Both the position numbers and the translations under genes were made by a program. Under the pieces are notes generated by a model. The model ran no database searches. It was not told the origin of the DNA and saw only the letters and a program-made list of their open reading frames with translations. Positions 27,512 through 37,500 of a stretch of 64,000 nt of DNA are shown here, one piece after another (position 1 is the first letter of the stretch; each line of letters begins with the position of its first letter). The stretch is from Nostoc edaphicum CCNP1411 (GTDB lineage Bacteria; Cyanobacteriota; Cyanobacteriia; Cyanobacteriales; Nostocaceae), in NCBI RefSeq assembly GCF_014023275.1, contig NZ_CP054698.1, forward strand, positions 6,967,001-7,031,000, read 5' to 3'.

Positions 27512-28693
27512 ATGAAAATTGAGTTGACATCTCAACAAAAAGATGATAAATCTAAGTTTAGAGGTTTCGTCAATCAAGAAATTGTCCCTCATGCAAATTA
27601 CTCCGACCAAGAAGAGTGTACTTCCCCAAAACTTATAGAAAAGTTTGCTCATCAAGGATATTTGGGTGCTATCTTACCCGAAGAATTTGGTGGACAAAAT
27701 ATGGATATCATCACCTATGGTCTTCTGAATGAAGAAATTGGACGGGGATGTTCTTCTTTGCGGAGTTTGCTCACAGTTCATAGCATGGTTGCTTCTGCTC
27801 TTTGCCGATGGGGTAATAAGTCTCAAAAAGAATATTGGCTGCCAAAATTATCATCTGGTGAAGTTATAGCTGCTTTTGCCTTAAGTGAACCTAACGTAGG
27901 TAGCGATGCCAAAAGTATAGAAACCACGGCAACACTTTCTGGTGATTCTTATGTTTTAAATGGAGAGAAAAAATGGATTACCTACGGACAAATTGCAGAT
28001 GTCTTTTTGGTATTTGCCCAATGTTCGGGGAAACCTTCTGCTTTTTTAGTTGAAAAGAATAGTCCAGGACTTTCAATACAACCTATTTCTGGAATGTTGG
28101 GTGTTCGAGCTTCAATGCTCGCTCAATTAAACTTTCAAGATTGTCGAATTCCTCAAGAGAATCTGGTAGGCAGATTGGGTTTTGGTTTATCTTATATAGC
28201 TTCTTCTGCATTAGATTATGGAAGATATAGTGTGGCATGGGGTTCTGTAGGTATTGCTCAAGCTTGTCTAGAAGCCTGCATTCAGTACACAAGCGAACGA
28301 AAGCAGTTCGATGTTTATTTAAAAGAACACCAATTAATTCGGCAAATGATTACCGAGATGATAGTCAATGTCAAAGCAGCAAGATTACTGTGTTATCAAG
28401 CTGGCTACCTCAAAGAAATTGGCGATCCAAATTCGATAACAGAGACTTCAATCGCCAAATATTTTGCATCTACAACAGCAACTAAAGTCGCAAATGATGC
28501 CGTACAAATTCACGGGGCGAATGGTTGTACTAATGAATATTCGGTTGCTAGATATTTGCGAGATGCCAAAATTATGGAAATCATTGAAGGAAGTACACAA
28601 ATACAACAGATTACCATCGCTGATTATGGTTATCAGGAGTATATCTCAAAACATGCTTCCATCGTCTCTCAAAACTTACTGGCAATGATGTGA
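27512..28693 (+). CDS. FkbI/ZmaE-like acyl-CoA dehydrogenase family protein
   Basis: A 393-residue flavoprotein of the acyl-CoA dehydrogenase family. Signatures are AFALSEPNVGSDAKSIETTA with NGEKKWITYGQ (FAD/substrate site), GRxSVAWGSVGIAQACLEA-type central helices, and the C-terminal DAKIMEIIEGSTQIQQI, whose glutamate lies at the usual catalytic-base position. In extender-unit cassettes this enzyme carries out the second oxidation towards the carboxylate of hydroxymalonyl-ACP. It is four bases upstream of the FkbH-like gene. Confidence 0.9.
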   Translation: MKIELTSQQKDDKSKFRGFVNQEIVPHANYSDQEECTSPKLIEKFAHQGYLGAILPEEFGGQNMDIITYGLLNEEIGRGCSSLRSLLTVHSMVASALCRWGNKSQKEYWLPKLSSGEVIAAFALSEPNVGSDAKSIETTATLSGDSYVLNGEKKWITYGQIADVFLVFAQCSGKPSAFLVEKNSPGLSIQPISGMLGVRASMLAQLNFQDCRIPQENLVGRLGFGLSYIASSALDYGRYSVAWGSVGIAQACLEACIQYTSERKQFDVYLKEHQLIRQMITEMIVNVKAARLLCYQAGYLKEIGDPNSITETSIAKYFASTTATKVANDAVQIHGANGCTNEYSVARYLRDAKIMEIIEGSTQIQQITIADYGYQEYISKHASIVSQNLLAMM

Positions 28694-28697
28694 GAAT

Positions 28698-29768
28698 ATG
28701 ATTAGCACAAACATTGAAATTTCAAATGATCAGCAAGTCGATAAAAAAGCTATCAAATGTGTAGTTTGGGATTTAGATAATACGCTTTGGGATGGTGTTT
28801 TGTTAGAGGATGACTGTGTTTCATTGCGAAACGAGGTAGTCGATATTATCAAAGCATTAGATGACCGAGGTATTTTGCAGTCTATTGCCAGTAAAAATGA
28901 CTATGCCAAAGCAATGGAGAAAATCCAGGAGTTTGGGCTACACGAATATTTTCTCTATCCCCAAATCAATTGGAACCCCAAATCAAGTTCTATTCAAGAA
29001 ATTGCTAAGTCACTTAATCTTAGTATAGATACATTTGCCTTTATCGATGACCAGTTATTTGAACTTGAAGAAGTCAATTTCTCACTTCCTGAAGTACTTT
29101 GTATTAATGTAACTGATTTAACATCTATCTTAGATAAACCAGAAATGAATCCTCGTTTTATTACAGAAGATTCAAAACTGAGAAGACTAATGTATATTAG
29201 TGATATTGAACGAAATAATTCCGAGAAAGAATTTATTGGTACTCAAGACGAGTTTTTAGCTACACTTAATATGACTTTTACTATCTCTAATGCTCAAGAG
29301 GATGATTTACAAAGAGCCGAAGAGCTAACAGTCAGAACCAATCAATTAAATACAACTGGATATACATATTCATATAACGAACTGAATAATTTTCGGCAAT
29401 CTGAGCAGCATAAAATACTGATTGCTACTTTAGAAGATAAATATGGCAGTTATGGAAAAATTGGACTAGCTCTTGTGGAATGTGGAGAGCTTGTGTGGAC
29501 TCTAAAACTTTTGCTGATGTCTTGTCGGGTTATGTCCAGAGGTGTCGGCACAATTATGCTAAATCATATTATGACATTGGCTAAGAATAATAATGTTCAT
29601 TTGCGGGCTGAATTTGTTTCAAATAATCGTAATCGAATGATGTATATATCTTATAAGTTTGCAGGTTTTCAAGAAATTAATAAAAGTGGAGACTTGCAGA
29701 TTTTAGAGAATGATCTATCCCGAATCCAGCCTATCCCTGAGTATGTCAAGGTCAAAGTTATAGATTAA
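28698..29768 (+). CDS. FkbH-like HAD-superfamily protein (glyceryl loading onto ACP)
   Basis: A 356-residue FkbH-type protein. The HAD motif I is WDLDNTLWDGVL; the second motif is in IASKNDYAKA and the acidic motif in FIDDQLFELEEV. The C-terminal half (about 170-340) has a GNAT-like part (LEDKYGSYGKIGLALVE; CRVMSRGVGTIMLNHIM). Members dephosphorylate 1,3-bisphosphoglycerate and transfer the glyceryl group to a free ACP, the first step to methoxy- or hydroxymalonyl-ACP. No O-methyltransferase (FkbG) gene is adjacent, so the likely extender is hydroxymalonyl rather than methoxymalonyl, unless the methylation gene lies outside the window. Confidence 0.9.
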   Translation: MISTNIEISNDQQVDKKAIKCVVWDLDNTLWDGVLLEDDCVSLRNEVVDIIKALDDRGILQSIASKNDYAKAMEKIQEFGLHEYFLYPQINWNPKSSSIQEIAKSLNLSIDTFAFIDDQLFELEEVNFSLPEVLCINVTDLTSILDKPEMNPRFITEDSKLRRLMYISDIERNNSEKEFIGTQDEFLATLNMTFTISNAQEDDLQRAEELTVRTNQLNTTGYTYSYNELNNFRQSEQHKILIATLEDKYGSYGKIGLALVECGELVWTLKLLLMSCRVMSRGVGTIMLNHIMTLAKNNNVHLRAEFVSNNRNRMMYISYKFAGFQEINKSGDLQILENDLSRIQPIPEYVKVKVID

Positions 29769-29806
29769 AAAGCATTGCTAGTTCTTGTAGTTTGACAAGG
29801 GGGATT

Positions 29807-32800
29807 ATGGATATAAAAAAAGATGAAATTTTAAAACGACGGTCAAAGCTTTCACTCGCTCAACAGGAGCTTCTCAAAAAGCGATTGCGGGGTGAAGTTG
29901 ACTCTCACTCTCAATTAGAGGTTATTACAAAACGTTCTCAAATAAGTCCTGCTCCCCTATCCTTTGCCCAACAACGGCTGTGGTTTCTCCAACAGTTAGA
30001 TCCCGATAATCCTTACTACTGTGAACTAGCATGTGTACAGCTGGTAGGTGCGCTGAATGTAGATGCGTTAGAGCGAAGTCTGAACGAGATTGTGCGACGC
30101 CATGAAGCGTTACGTACTACTTTTGAAATACTCGAAGAACAAGCAATTCAGGTTATTCATCCGACTGTAACTGTGACACTGCAACTGGTGAATTTGCTCT
30201 CGATGCCAGAAGCTGACCGACATGCAGAAGTTGAGCGGTTAACAACAGAAATAGCTGAAAAACCTTTTGATTTAGTAACTGGCCCGTTGCTGCAAGTCAT
30301 GCTGCTACAAACAGGTGTCGAAGAATACTTGCTGCTGTTCACGATTCACCACATTGCTGTTGATGGTTGGTCTATAGGAGTGTTAATCCGTGAATTAGCA
30401 GTACTCTATGAAGCCTTTTCCACCAGCAAAACATCTCCCCTCCCTGATATTGCTATTCAATACGCAGACTTTGCTATTTGGCAGCGTCAGTGGCTACAAG
30501 GCGAATTACAAAAGACGCAACTTAATTATTGGAAGCAACAATTGGCTGATGCTTCTACTTTGGCTTTGCCCACAGATCGCCCACGGCCGGCAGTCCAAAG
30601 CTTTCGAGGCGCAATTGCTTCTTTTGAGTTATCAGCAAGCCTAACTGATATGCTCAGATCCCTGAGCAATCGGGAAGGAGTAACTTTGTTTATGACGCTA
30701 CTAGGAGCATTTCAAGCTTTACTGTGCCGTTATACAGGGCAAGAAGATATTTGTGTTGGCTCCCCAATTGCTAACCGCAACCAAGGTGAGATTCAAGGGC
30801 TGATTGGTTTTTTTGTAAATACCCTTGTGCTGCGGACTCATCTTTCTGGTAATCCAAGTTTTTTAGAATTGTTGAATAGAGTGCGCGAGGTATGCGTGGG
30901 TGCATACGCTCATGCAGATATACCTTTTGAGCAATTGGTGGAAGAACTTCATCCAGATAGAAATCTCAGTCAGATGCCCTTGTTTCAGGTGATGTTTGCC
31001 TGGCAAGAAGACACTCAAAAGGAACTAACACTACCTGGTTTGACTCTGAATTGGCTCCCGACGCACGGCCAGACTGCTAAATTTGATTTAACGCTGCATC
31101 TAGTAGACGCACAGCCAGAGTTGCGGGGGTTTTTAGAATATAATACCGACTTGTTTGATGCTGAAACCGTTATTCGGATAGTAGAGCATTTTCGTAATTT
31201 GCTAGAGGGGATTGTTGCAAATCCACAAGCAAGATTATCTGACTTACCACTATTGACGGCTGAAGAGTTACATCAGCAGCTAGTGGAGTGGAATAACACT
31301 CAGGTTGAATATCCTGAACAACAATGTATTCATCAGTTGTTTGAAGCGCAAGTAGAACACACACCTGATGCGATCGCAGTAGTATTTGAAGATAAACAAC
31401 TAACCTACCGCGAACTGAATGCTAGAGCCAATCAACTAGCGCACTATCTGAGAAAGCTGGGAGTAAAATCAGAGGTACTGGTAGGGATTTGTGTGGAGCG
31501 ATCGCTCGATATGGTCATCGGTCTATTAGCCATCCTCAAAGCAGGTGGTGCTTATGTACCTCTAGACCCTGGTTATCCCTTAGAAAGAAAAGCTTTTATA
31601 CTCAACGATTCTCAAATGCCAGTGCTGCTGACTCAACAGCATATAATGGCAGATTTAGCTACAAATGGAATTAAAGTAATTTGTATAGATACTGATTGGC
31701 AAACTATCAATCAACAAAAAAATGAAAATCTAATTACTACAACAACTGAATTAAATTTAGCCTACATTATTTACACATCAGGTTCGACTGGTAAACCCAA
31801 AGGAACTTTAATTACCCATCAAGGATTAGTTAATTACTTGAGTTGGTGTACCCAAACATATTCAGTAAAACAAGGAGTAGGAACTTTAGTTCATTCACCT
31901 TTGGGTTTTGACTTAACAATCACCAGTCTTTTTCCACCTTTATTAGTTGGTCGTACAGTAGAATTACTATCAGAAAAACAAGGCATCGAAGCCCTTGATA
32001 AAGCTTTAAAGAAAAGCTCAAATTTAAGTTTGGTGAAAATTACCCCCGCGCACTTAGATTTGCTTAAGCAACAGTTATCTAAGGAAGAGATAGCAAATAA
32101 AACTAGAGCTTTTATTATTGGCGGCGAAAATTTATTAGCTCAAAGCATCACCTTCTGGCAAGATGTAGCTCCAGGTACAATATTAGTAAATGAATATGGG
32201 CCTACAGAGACAGTAGTTGGTTGCTGTATTTATCAGGTTCCAGTCGGTAAACATTCTACAGGGTCTATACCCATTGGTAAAGCGATCGCTAATACCCAGT
32301 TGTATATTTTAGACCAATATTTGCAACCAGTACCAATGGGAGTACCGGGTGAATTGCATATTGGTGGAGTTGGACTAGCCAGAGGTTATTTAAATCAAGC
32401 TGAATTAACAGCCCTTAAGTTTATTCCCAATTACTTCAGCGATAAGAAGGGCGACCGCCTTTATAAAACAGGTGATTTAGCCCGCTATTTACCAAGTGGA
32501 GATATTGAATATATAGGTAGAATTGACAACCAAATAAAAATTCGAGGATTTCGCATTGAACTTGGAGAAATTGAAGCAGTTATCACTCAATACCCCGCAG
32601 TGCGAGAAACTATTGTTGTAGTACGCTCAGATTTAGCAGATTCTCAACGGATAGTTGCATATATAGTGCCTCAAAAAGATCAAATACTGACAATTTATGA
32701 ACTACGGAGCTTCTTGGAGTCGAAGTTGCCAGACTACATGATACCAGCAACTTTTGTCACATTAGAAGCACTACCACTCACACCCAATGGTAAAGTTGAC

Positions 32801-34540
32801 CGTAAAACACTACCTGCACCAGATACAGCACGTCCAGAACTCGAAAAAGCTTTCATCGCACCTCAGACAAGCGTTGAAAAACAATTGGCTGTTATTTGGA
32901 CACAAGTACTAGGTTTAGAAAAAGTAGGTATAAACGACAACTTTTTTGAATTAGGAGGGGATTCTATCCTCAGCCTTCAAATAATATCTAAAGCAAACCT
33001 TGCGGGGCTGCACCTAACTCCTAAGCAATTATTTCAACACCAAACCATAGCTAAACTAGCTGCTGTCGCTGGCACAATTCAGAAAATTTCAGCAGAACAA
33101 AACCTAATCACTGGTTCGCTAGAGTTAACACCTATTGAGCATTGGTTTTTTGAACAAGAGCAACCAGAACCGCACTACTGGAATCAAGCGGTAATGCTAG
33201 AAGTCAAAAAGCGCATTAACCCTATAGTTTTAGAAAAAGTAGTAGAAAATTTACAAAAGCATCATGATGCGCTACGTTCACGATTTATAAAAAATGAATT
33301 AGGTCTTCAAGCGATTATAGTCAGTCCTGACAATGTAATACCAACAACATATTTAGACTTGTCAGCACTACCAAAAGATCAACAAGTGGCACAGATGGAA
33401 GCAATGTCGGTTCAGCTACAAGCCAGCTTGAACTTGACACAAGGCCCATTATTTAGAGTTGCTCTTTTTGACCAGGGTGCAAATCAACCAAGTCGCTTAC
33501 TTTGGGTGATTCATCACTTAGTGGTTGATGGAGTTTCTTGGCGAATTTTAATAGAAGATTTTCAAACAGCTAAAGAGCAAATTTGTCAAGACAAAGCACT
33601 ACAACTGCCACTTAAAACAACTTCTCTTAAGCAGTGGTCTAGTTATCTACAAGAATATGCACAATTGCCTGCATTACGTTCGGAGCTAGAATACTGGCTG
33701 GCAATAAAGCAACAACCTGTTAGACCTATACCCATAGATTTTAGTTATGGGAACAATCTAGAAAAATCAGCTTGTACTTTGACTGTATCGCTGAATGAAC
33801 AAGAAACTCAAGTTTTATTGCAACAGCTGCCAGCGGTATATCAGACGCAAATTAATGATGTGTTGTTAACTGCACTTGTGCAAATATTTAGCCAATGGAC
33901 AGGAGAAACTTCATTACTAATTGACTTAGAAGGGCATGGTCGAGAAGAACTATTCGAGGATGTAGATTTATCGAGGACTGTGGGTTGGTTCACAACTATC
34001 TTCCCGGTACATCTGAGTCTTGACAGTGCTTTCGACTCGCCAGGAAAAGCCCTCAAATCAATTAAAGAGCAGCTAAGAACGATTCCAAATCGAGGTATTG
34101 GTTATGGAGTCTTGCGCTATCTCAGTGGAGATATGGAAATTAGGAAACAATTCAGTTGTTTGCCAAAAGCTGAAGTGGTTTTTAATTATCTAGGACAGTT
34201 TGACCAAGTTTTACCAGAATCGTCTTTATTTGGCTTTGCTAACGAATCAAGCGGTTTCAGTCGTAGTTTGCGAAGTCAACGAACTCACTTGCTGGAAGTT
34301 AACGGTGGTATTTCTCAAGGACGCCTGCAAATCAACTGGACTTACAGCAATCAGTTGCATCGGCAAAGCACAGTTGAAATTCTTGCTCAAGGGTTTATTG
34401 AGGCATTGCGATCGCTAATTATTCATTGTCAATCTCCCGATGCAGGAGGCTTTACTCCTTCCGATTTCGCAGATTTTCAGCAAAGTCAATGGGATCAAAG
34501 GGATCTTGATGCCATTACAGCAGCTATAGGAGATATTTAA
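29807..34540 (+). CDS. NRPS2: C - A(Asn) - PCP - E
   Basis: A single module of 1577 residues. The condensation domain has HHIAVDG near 181. The A domain (core IIYTSGSTGKPKG near 656) gives the hand-read code D-L-T-K-I-G-E-V-G-(K), as for asparagine. The PCP has LGGDSILSL near 1051, the GGDS form typical before epimerases, and the E domain has HHLVVDGVSWRIL near 1235 and RTVGWFTTIFPV. The residue added should therefore be D-Asn. The short N-terminal lead (SLAQQELLKKRLRGE) is a probable acceptor for the acidic tail of PKS2. The C-terminus (DLDAITAAIGDI) resembles a COM donor helix and the next gene starts one base after the stop. Start ATG 29807 has AGGGGG just upstream; an in-frame TTG occurs at 29792. 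Confidence 0.93.
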   Translation: MDIKKDEILKRRSKLSLAQQELLKKRLRGEVDSHSQLEVITKRSQISPAPLSFAQQRLWFLQQLDPDNPYYCELACVQLVGALNVDALERSLNEIVRRHEALRTTFEILEEQAIQVIHPTVTVTLQLVNLLSMPEADRHAEVERLTTEIAEKPFDLVTGPLLQVMLLQTGVEEYLLLFTIHHIAVDGWSIGVLIRELAVLYEAFSTSKTSPLPDIAIQYADFAIWQRQWLQGELQKTQLNYWKQQLADASTLALPTDRPRPAVQSFRGAIASFELSASLTDMLRSLSNREGVTLFMTLLGAFQALLCRYTGQEDICVGSPIANRNQGEIQGLIGFFVNTLVLRTHLSGNPSFLELLNRVREVCVGAYAHADIPFEQLVEELHPDRNLSQMPLFQVMFAWQEDTQKELTLPGLTLNWLPTHGQTAKFDLTLHLVDAQPELRGFLEYNTDLFDAETVIRIVEHFRNLLEGIVANPQARLSDLPLLTAEELHQQLVEWNNTQVEYPEQQCIHQLFEAQVEHTPDAIAVVFEDKQLTYRELNARANQLAHYLRKLGVKSEVLVGICVERSLDMVIGLLAILKAGGAYVPLDPGYPLERKAFILNDSQMPVLLTQQHIMADLATNGIKVICIDTDWQTINQQKNENLITTTTELNLAYIIYTSGSTGKPKGTLITHQGLVNYLSWCTQTYSVKQGVGTLVHSPLGFDLTITSLFPPLLVGRTVELLSEKQGIEALDKALKKSSNLSLVKITPAHLDLLKQQLSKEEIANKTRAFIIGGENLLAQSITFWQDVAPGTILVNEYGPTETVVGCCIYQVPVGKHSTGSIPIGKAIANTQLYILDQYLQPVPMGVPGELHIGGVGLARGYLNQAELTALKFIPNYFSDKKGDRLYKTGDLARYLPSGDIEYIGRIDNQIKIRGFRIELGEIEAVITQYPAVRETIVVVRSDLADSQRIVAYIVPQKDQILTIYELRSFLESKLPDYMIPATFVTLEALPLTPNGKVDRKTLPAPDTARPELEKAFIAPQTSVEKQLAVIWTQVLGLEKVGINDNFFELGGDSILSLQIISKANLAGLHLTPKQLFQHQTIAKLAAVAGTIQKISAEQNLITGSLELTPIEHWFFEQEQPEPHYWNQAVMLEVKKRINPIVLEKVVENLQKHHDALRSRFIKNELGLQAIIVSPDNVIPTTYLDLSALPKDQQVAQMEAMSVQLQASLNLTQGPLFRVALFDQGANQPSRLLWVIHHLVVDGVSWRILIEDFQTAKEQICQDKALQLPLKTTSLKQWSSYLQEYAQLPALRSELEYWLAIKQQPVRPIPIDFSYGNNLEKSACTLTVSLNEQETQVLLQQLPAVYQTQINDVLLTALVQIFSQWTGETSLLIDLEGHGREELFEDVDLSRTVGWFTTIFPVHLSLDSAFDSPGKALKSIKEQLRTIPNRGIGYGVLRYLSGDMEIRKQFSCLPKAEVVFNYLGQFDQVLPESSLFGFANESSGFSRSLRSQRTHLLEVNGGISQGRLQINWTYSNQLHRQSTVEILAQGFIEALRSLIIHCQSPDAGGFTPSDFADFQQSQWDQRDLDAITAAIGDI

Positions 34541-34541
34541 C

Positions 34542-37500
34542 ATGGGCGTGAAAAACAAAAACATTGAAGATTTTTATCCTCTCTCGCCCATGCAGCAAGG
34601 TATTCTCTACCATAGTCTTGCAGCCCCCAAATCTGACAAGTATTTTGAACAATTTAGCTGGACTCTCCAAGGAAAACTTAACATTACAGCGTTCCATCGC
34701 GCATGGCAGCATGTTGTAGAGCGCCATTCAATTCTGCGAAGCTGCTTTGTTTGGGAAGGCTTAAAAGAACCAGTACAAATTGTGCATCGACAGGTAACTC
34801 TACCCTGGGAAGAGTATAATTGGCAACAGTTATCACCGGATGAACAACAACAAAAATTAGAGGTTTTTTTACAGAGCGATCGCTCTGGTGGTTTTGAACT
34901 TACGCAACCACCATTGATGCGCTTAACACTGGTTCAACTTTCAGATACATCCTATAACTTTACTTGGAGTCATCATCATCTGTTACTAGATGGGTGGTCT
35001 GTTGCTCTAATTTTTAAGGAAGTTCTTGCTTGTTACAAAGCTTTCAAAAATGGTGAAGACTTATACCTAGAACCTATTCGCCCCTATCGCGATTACATTG
35101 TCTGGCTACAACAACAAAACCTATCTGTGGCTGAGACTTTTTGGCGAGAGACGCTTAAAGGTTTTACGACTCCAACATCGCTGTGGGCAGATCAAAGAGC
35201 GGGAAAATCACTGACTTCAGAAGATGACTATGCCGAACAAAAAATTCAACTTTCAGCAGTCACAACCATAGCATTGCAATCTGTAGCACAGCAGCATCAA
35301 CTAACGCTAAATACTTTGATACAAGGAGCTTGGGCTTTGCTGTTAAGCTGCTACAGTGGTCAAGCAGATGTAGTTTTCGGGGCAGTAGCTTCTGGCCGTC
35401 CCCCAACTTTAGCTAAAGCTGAGTCTATGGTAGGACTGTTTATTAATACACTACCAGTTAGAGTAAAAGTCTCGCCTGAAGAATTTCTTCTACCTTGGCT
35501 GCAAAAAATTCAGACTCAATTACTTGAAGCGCGTCAATACGAATATAGTCCCTTAGTAAAAGTCCAAGGATGGAGTGAAGTTCCTAAAGGTTTCGCTCTG
35601 TTCGAGAGTATAGTAGTTTTTGAGAACTATCCTGTAGATGCTTCCGTAAAAGAGAGGGATATAAATTTTGAGATAGAGGATTTTCATAGCTTTGAAAGGA
35701 CTAACTATCCCATAACCCTAAGTGTGATTCCAGGTAAAGAGTTATTATTTAAGATTACTTACGATGATAGCGATCGCTCCGATACCATTGCCCGAATGCT
35801 AGGACATTTGCAGACTTTGCTAGAGGGTATGGTTACTAATCCACAGCAGCGCCTTTGTGAATTCTCGCTGTTAACGTCAACTGAACTACATCAGTTGCTT
35901 GTGGAGTGGAATGATACTCAGGTTGAATATCCTCAACAGCAATGTGTTCATGAATTGTTTGAAGCGCAAGTAGAAAAAACACCCGATGCAGTAGCAGTAG
36001 TATTTGAAGACCAACAGTTGACCTACCGCGAACTCAACACCAAAGCAAATCAATTAGGGCATTATTTGCGATCGCTAGGAGTAAAACCAGAAGTATTGGT
36101 GGGGATTTGTGTAGAGCGATCGCTCTCTATGGTCATCGGGCTATTGGCAATCCTGAAAGCTGGTGGTGCATACATCCCATTAGACCCTAGTTATCCCCAA
36201 GAGCGATTGGCGTTTATACTCAAAGATGCCCAAGTGCCAGTACTCCTAACTCAAGCCTCCCTTGTGGAAGCAATGCCACAACACGAAGCTAAAGTTGTTT
36301 GTTTAGATACAAATTGGCAGACGAATACTGACGAAAGGTTACGCCAACGAGACGGAGACGCTGCGCGAACGCCGAACGCTGACAACGTAGTTTATGTCAT
36401 CTATACTTCTGGTTCAACAGGTAAACCAAAAGGCGTACAAATTCCCCACAGCGCTTTGAGCAACTTTTTGTACTCCATGAGGCAAAGACCAGGGTTAACC
36501 CAAGAAGATACCTTACTAGCAGTCACAACATATTCCTTTGATATTGCGGCGTTAGAAATTTTTCTGCCAATCGTAGTTGGTGGTCGTTTGGTAATCGCTA
36601 GTCGGGAAGTATCCTTAGACGGAACACAGTTGTCAGCAAAACTGCAAGAGTCAAAAGCTACAGTCATGCAAGCCACACCAGCTACTTGGCAAATGCTTTT
36701 AACAGAAGGCTGGAGTGGCAATGATCAATTAAAAATTCTTTGTGGTGGAGAAGCTTTACCCGAATACCTAGCCAATCAATTATTGCATCGGTGTGCTTCT
36801 TTGTGGAATATGTATGGCCCCACAGAAACCACCATCTGGTCGGCAGCATCTCAGGTAGAAAGAGACAGCAAGGTTGTAGCAATTAGCCACCCGATTACGA
36901 ATACGCAATTTTACATCCTCGACCAATACAGTCAGTTAGTCCCTGTAGGTGTAGCAGGCGAATTGCACATCGGTGGAGATGGACTTGCACGAGGCTATTT
37001 CAACCGTCCCAACCTCACAGCAGAAAAATTTATCCCCAATCCCTTTAGCAAAAAAGCTGCGCGTCTTTATAAAACTGGGGATTTAGCCCGCTATTTACCC
37101 AATGGAGAAATAGAGTACATTGGTCGCATTGACCACCAAGTAAAAGTCCGTGGTTTCCGCATTGAACTTTTAGAAATTGAAGCAGTAATTAACCAATACC
37201 CAGAGGTGCGAGAAAGTGTGGTTATAGCTAGAGAAGACTCCTCTGAAGGGAAGTCCTTGGTAGCTTATTTAGTGCAGAACCCAGAACATCAGGGAGCGGG
37301 TAAGGAAACGGCGAAATTGCAAACTGAGCAAATTTCACAGCGGCAAATATTACCGGGGCTACGCAACTTTTTAGAGTCGAAGTTGCCAAGCTACATGGTG
37401 CCAAGTGCTTTTGTGATGTTAGAAGCGCTACCACTCACACCCAATGGCAAAGTTGATCGGAAAGCGCTACCAGCACCTGATATTAGTAGATCCTATCTAG

